A stretch of DNA of 7,317 bases from NCBI GenBank assembly GCA_023134935.1, contig JAGLUD010000187.1, positions 1-7,317 of the forward strand. Direction: 5' to 3'. This document shows positions 4,683-7,317 of the stretch, piece by piece. The first letter of the stretch is position 1. Every line of letters starts with the position of its first letter. The notes beneath the pieces were generated by a model. It had not been told where the DNA came from. It made no database searches and was given only the letters and a program-made list of their open reading frames with translations. The position numbers and the translations under genes were made by a program. This DNA comes from Paracoccaceae bacterium (GTDB taxonomy: Bacteria > Pseudomonadota > Alphaproteobacteria > Rhodobacterales > Rhodobacteraceae).

Positions 4683-6865
4683 TGTCAAATCCTTCAAGTA
4701 CAGACATGGTTGATGATGAGATTGACCTACGCGAACTTTTTTCACTATTCTATGCCCGAAAGTTCACAATCATCGGCATCACATTTCTGGCCACGCTGAT
4801 CGGGGTTGCCTACGCATTGATGGCGACACCTATCTATCAGGCTGATGCGTTGGTGCAGATTGAGGAAAAATCTGGTGGCGGTTTGGCGGTTTCCGCAGAT
4901 CTTGCCGGAATGCTTGGCGGAAGTGAATCCGAATCCGTTGCAGAAATAGAAATTCTTCGTTCCCGCATGATACTCGGCGATGTCGTCGATACGCTGGATC
5001 TTGATTGGCATGCTGAACCAAAACGCCTGCCACTCGCCGGTAATTTCCTAATGCGCTTTGGCCTGCCTGATCCGGGTTGGGAATTTCTATCGAGCTATGC
5101 GTGGCATGATGAATCGATTTCGCTGTCTTGGTTAGAGATTCCCGAAGCACTGCATGGCGAAGCGATCACGTTGACCGGGCTGGGTGGCGGGAAATTTTCC
5201 GTCCAGTTGCCATCTGGAGAAATCCTACACGGCCAGGTTGGAGTATTGCTCGCTGACCGCGCTACGGGTTTTGAGCTGAACGTAATTGCGCTTGATGGTC
5301 GTGTTGGCCGGGAGTTCGTTCTTAAGCAAAAAAGTATTTATGACGTTCTTCGAGACCTCAGAAACAACCTGTCGATCAGCGAAAAGGGTAAGAACTCGTC
5401 AATCCTTCAGCTGACTTTGAAGCATGAAGATGGCGACAAAGCGGCCGATATTCTGGATGATATATTACGTGTATACTTGCTTCAGAACCTCTCACGAAAC
5501 GCCGCCGAGGCTGAAAGCAGCCTGACCTTCATTCGGCAACAGTTACCCGAAGCGCAAGCGCAGGTTCGCGTTGCTGAAAATGCTCTGAATGCGTTTAAAC
5601 TTTCGCAGGACTCTGTTGATCTTAGCTTCGAAACCCTCTCCATGCTTCAAAAAAGTGTTGAGATCGAAGCGCAATTGAATGCGTTAACGTTGGAGGAGCA
5701 AGAGCTACAGAAGCGTTTCACCCAAAGCCATCCGGTGTATCAAACGCTGCTTGATAGCCGGGCACAACTGGAGGCGCTGCTAGCGGAACTGCAATCCAAA
5801 TCGGAGGAACTTCCGGAAACACAGCTGGAAATGCTGCGCTTGTCGCTAGATCTTGAGGTTTCACAAGAAATTTACGTGCAGCTCGTCAGCCGCTCGCAAG
5901 AACTTAGTGTTGTTAAGGCGGGTACGATCGCCAACATCCGGATTATCGATACCGCCCTAGCCGACCCCGACGCCGTTGCTCCGAATAAAAAAATGATTGT
6001 CCTGTTAGCCGCAGTTCTTGGTGGCATTTTGTCGATAGCATTTGTTCTTGTCCGATCTTTCATATCTCGTGGTATTGAATCAGCCGAAGAAGTCGAGCAG
6101 CTTGGGTTGCCGGTTTATGCTTCTGTCATCAAAGCTGGAAATAATGATTACAACGGAAACGCAAAAAAGGGTGCCCTTAAAATTCTGGCAAAAGAAGAGC
6201 CTACAAATATGTCGGTCGAGGCATTGCGTAGCCTAAGAACCAGTTTGCATTTCGGCATGTTGGAGGCTCAAAAATCGATCCTGATGGTCACAAGTTCGCG
6301 CCCTGGAGAAGGCAAATCTTTTCTAAGTGTCAACCTATCGGTCGTTATGGCGCAAGCTGGGCAGAACGTTTGTTTGGTCGATGTAGATATCCGCCGTGGG
6401 TACCTTCGCCGTTTCTTTGGTGTGGAAAAAGGGACGCAAGGGTTGACTGACGTGTTGGCAGGGGATGCGTTGATTCAGGATGTAATTCAACAAGACCCAG
6501 ATAGCGGTCTTTACTTCGTTCCAGCCGGAAAATATCCACCTAATCCCTCCGAACTTTTGTTACACAAAAATTTCGCCGCAGTTTTAGACTATCTAGATAA
6601 TCGCTTCGATCTGACCATCCTCGACACGCCACCGATTTTGGCGGTAACGGACCCTATCATCGTGGGCAAGTACGTTGGCATGACGTTGTTGGTAACCAGA
6701 CACCACGTAACAAATATCGGCGAATTAAAGGCCTCGCTGAAGGCCGCGGAAACCAACGGTTTGAAGATCACAGGTGCGGTACTTAATGCGTACGATGCCA
6801 AGAAAAACACCAGCGGCTACGAAAATTACAGCTACCAATACGAGTACAAATCTCGAAAAGAATAA
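4682..6865 (+). CDS. wzc: Polysaccharide chain-length regulator and tyrosine autokinase (Wzc/ExoP type)
   Basis: This inner-membrane co-polymerase controls chain length and export, and autophosphorylates on tyrosine. The 727 residues show a Wzz domain with membrane helix 1 near 29-48 and a large periplasmic part with coiled-coil character about 275-410, including the SHPVYQTLL stretch of GNVR domains at 349-357. Helix 2 spans about 438-458, followed by a cytoplasmic kinase. Kinase motifs are Walker A SSRPGEGKS (538-546, Lys545), Walker A' LVDVDIRRG (565-573) and Walker B LTILDTPP (644-651). An E-x2-R-x2-R oligomerisation motif (Glu513, Arg516, Arg519) precedes Walker A. The C-terminal tail has five tyrosines within ten residues (713, 716, 718, 720, 722), the expected autophosphorylation cluster. 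Sensor and kinase parts are fused in one chain, as in proteobacteria and unlike the split CapA/CapB form of Firmicutes. It overlaps the phosphatase gene by one base. Nothing appears truncated. The polymer made is not deducible. Confidence 0.95.
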   Translation: MSNPSSTDMVDDEIDLRELFSLFYARKFTIIGITFLATLIGVAYALMATPIYQADALVQIEEKSGGGLAVSADLAGMLGGSESESVAEIEILRSRMILGDVVDTLDLDWHAEPKRLPLAGNFLMRFGLPDPGWEFLSSYAWHDESISLSWLEIPEALHGEAITLTGLGGGKFSVQLPSGEILHGQVGVLLADRATGFELNVIALDGRVGREFVLKQKSIYDVLRDLRNNLSISEKGKNSSILQLTLKHEDGDKAADILDDILRVYLLQNLSRNAAEAESSLTFIRQQLPEAQAQVRVAENALNAFKLSQDSVDLSFETLSMLQKSVEIEAQLNALTLEEQELQKRFTQSHPVYQTLLDSRAQLEALLAELQSKSEELPETQLEMLRLSLDLEVSQEIYVQLVSRSQELSVVKAGTIANIRIIDTALADPDAVAPNKKMIVLLAAVLGGILSIAFVLVRSFISRGIESAEEVEQLGLPVYASVIKAGNNDYNGNAKKGALKILAKEEPTNMSVEALRSLRTSLHFGMLEAQKSILMVTSSRPGEGKSFLSVNLSVVMAQAGQNVCLVDVDIRRGYLRRFFGVEKGTQGLTDVLAGDALIQDVIQQDPDSGLYFVPAGKYPPNPSELLLHKNFAAVLDYLDNRFDLTILDTPPILAVTDPIIVGKYVGMTLLVTRHHVTNIGELKASLKAAETNGLKITGAVLNAYDAKKNTSGYENYSYQYEYKSRKE

Positions 6866-6887
6866 CTACAATCGCGTGTAAGGCCTC
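6866..6887. other. 22-bp gap between convergent genes
   Basis: Only 22 bases separate the wzc stop from the stop of the minus-strand frame. No intrinsic terminator hairpin with a T-tract is visible on either strand, so the two transcripts may overlap at their ends. Confidence 0.4.
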
Positions 6888-7317
6888 TTAGTTCCGTGGC
6901 GATGTCGAAGAATGGGCTTCAGCCCGCAGAGCGCCTAGCATGACAATTGCATCGTCCAGTTTATAGCCCGCTTCGAGTAATTGCTTGACGCGAAACATCG
7001 CGATCTCCTGCTCGACGACGGTTTTGGCTTCCTGAACATATCGATCAAAATCTGGAATTTGGTTGCGGATAGCAACAATGCGGGTGCTTTCGATCGCCTC
7101 GCCGCTCCGATTTACAAAAGAAACACTTCCTTCGATCCAATTGTTGTTCCGTTTTACCAGGCAGCAAAACGTGCCTAACCTCTGTACCGCGCCGTCGCCG
7201 GTGCCAAACAGGCCTCCGGTCATAACATTGTTAATTACCTCTGCCTTGAAAAGCTCGTTCGCTGTTGGTTTGTTGGTAGTGGAATTATTTATTTCACCAA
7301 CGACCTGACCGCCATTT
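6888..7317 (-). CDS. Unrecognised protein, 3' part of a gene running off the window
   Basis: The minus-strand frame ends with TAA at 6888-6890 and is open for 142 codons to the window edge. The only in-frame ATG is at 7223 (MTGGLFGTGD). The 31 codons before it are also open (NGGQVVGEINNS ... KAEVINNV), contain no other usual start, and look like protein. GAGG before ATG 7223 is about 14 nt away, too far for a good ribosome site. The gene therefore probably begins to the right of this window; a start at 7223 would give 111 residues. The visible part has a glycine-rich stretch, then TFCCLVKRNNNWIEGSVSF, which looks like beta strands. A charged, probably helical C-terminus follows (FDRYVQEAKTVVEQEIAMF, then RVKQLLEAGYKLDDAIVML). 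No signal peptide, membrane helix or catalytic motif can be seen. I do not recognise the family. It converges on wzc and is unlikely to belong to that operon. Confidence 0.6.
   Translation of the reverse strand, partial: NGGQVVGEINNSTTNKPTANELFKAEVINNVMTGGLFGTGDGAVQRLGTFCCLVKRNNNWIEGSVSFVNRSGEAIESTRIVAIRNQIPDFDRYVQEAKTVVEQEIAMFRVKQLLEAGYKLDDAIVMLGALRAEAHSSTSPRN

Noticed and set aside
6866..6895. TAAG-GCCT-CTTA as a bidirectional terminator after wzc
   Set aside because: A four-base stem is too weak and there is no T-tract on either side.
1..7317. CRISPR array, tRNA, rRNA, insertion sequence or prophage genes
   Set aside because: No spaced direct repeats, cloverleaf-like sequence, transposase motif or terminal inverted repeats were seen.

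Overview
The window looks like chromosomal or large-plasmid DNA of a Gram-negative alphaproteobacterium. The evidence is a Wza-type outer-membrane lipoprotein, a Wzc-type autokinase and a proteobacterial-style undecaprenyl diphosphate synthase, with fairly balanced base composition. The layout recalls exopolysaccharide loci of Rhodobacteraceae-like bacteria, but that placement rests on remembered family resemblance and is only moderately secure.

Left third (1-2337), all transcription units single genes: a six-helix membrane protein on the minus strand (35-616) diverges from a 98-residue winged-helix protein on the plus strand (861-1157). Converging on the latter is a minus-strand ankyrin-repeat gene (1279-2043), interrupted by exactly one in-frame amber codon in its third repeat. 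The intervals at 617-860 and 2044-2337 hold several perfect short palindromes that could be operators. No convincing terminator or sigma70 promoter was seen in them.

Right two thirds (2338-6865), all plus strand: uppS, then after 104 bp a tightly packed trio. The trio is a polysaccharide export lipoprotein (wza-like), a low-molecular-weight tyrosine phosphatase (wzb-like) and a tyrosine autokinase/chain-length regulator (wzc-like). The start codon of wzb follows the wza stop directly, and wzb/wzc overlap by one base. Together they form the lipid-carrier, export and phospho-control parts of a Wzx/Wzy-type capsule or exopolysaccharide pathway: UppS makes the C55 carrier precursor, Wzc with Wza forms the envelope-spanning export machine, and Wzb resets the Wzc tyrosine cluster. 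No glycosyltransferase, flippase or polymerase gene is present here, so the sugar-assembly genes must lie elsewhere.

Right edge (6888-7317): an unrecognised minus-strand reading frame converges on wzc and runs off the window.

The observations most worth a second look are the single amber codon in the ankyrin gene, the uppS gene sitting in an export cluster, and the paired TTTGGCCAAA palindromes upstream of uppS. I found no CRISPR array, tRNA, rRNA, insertion sequence or clearly new multi-gene system.
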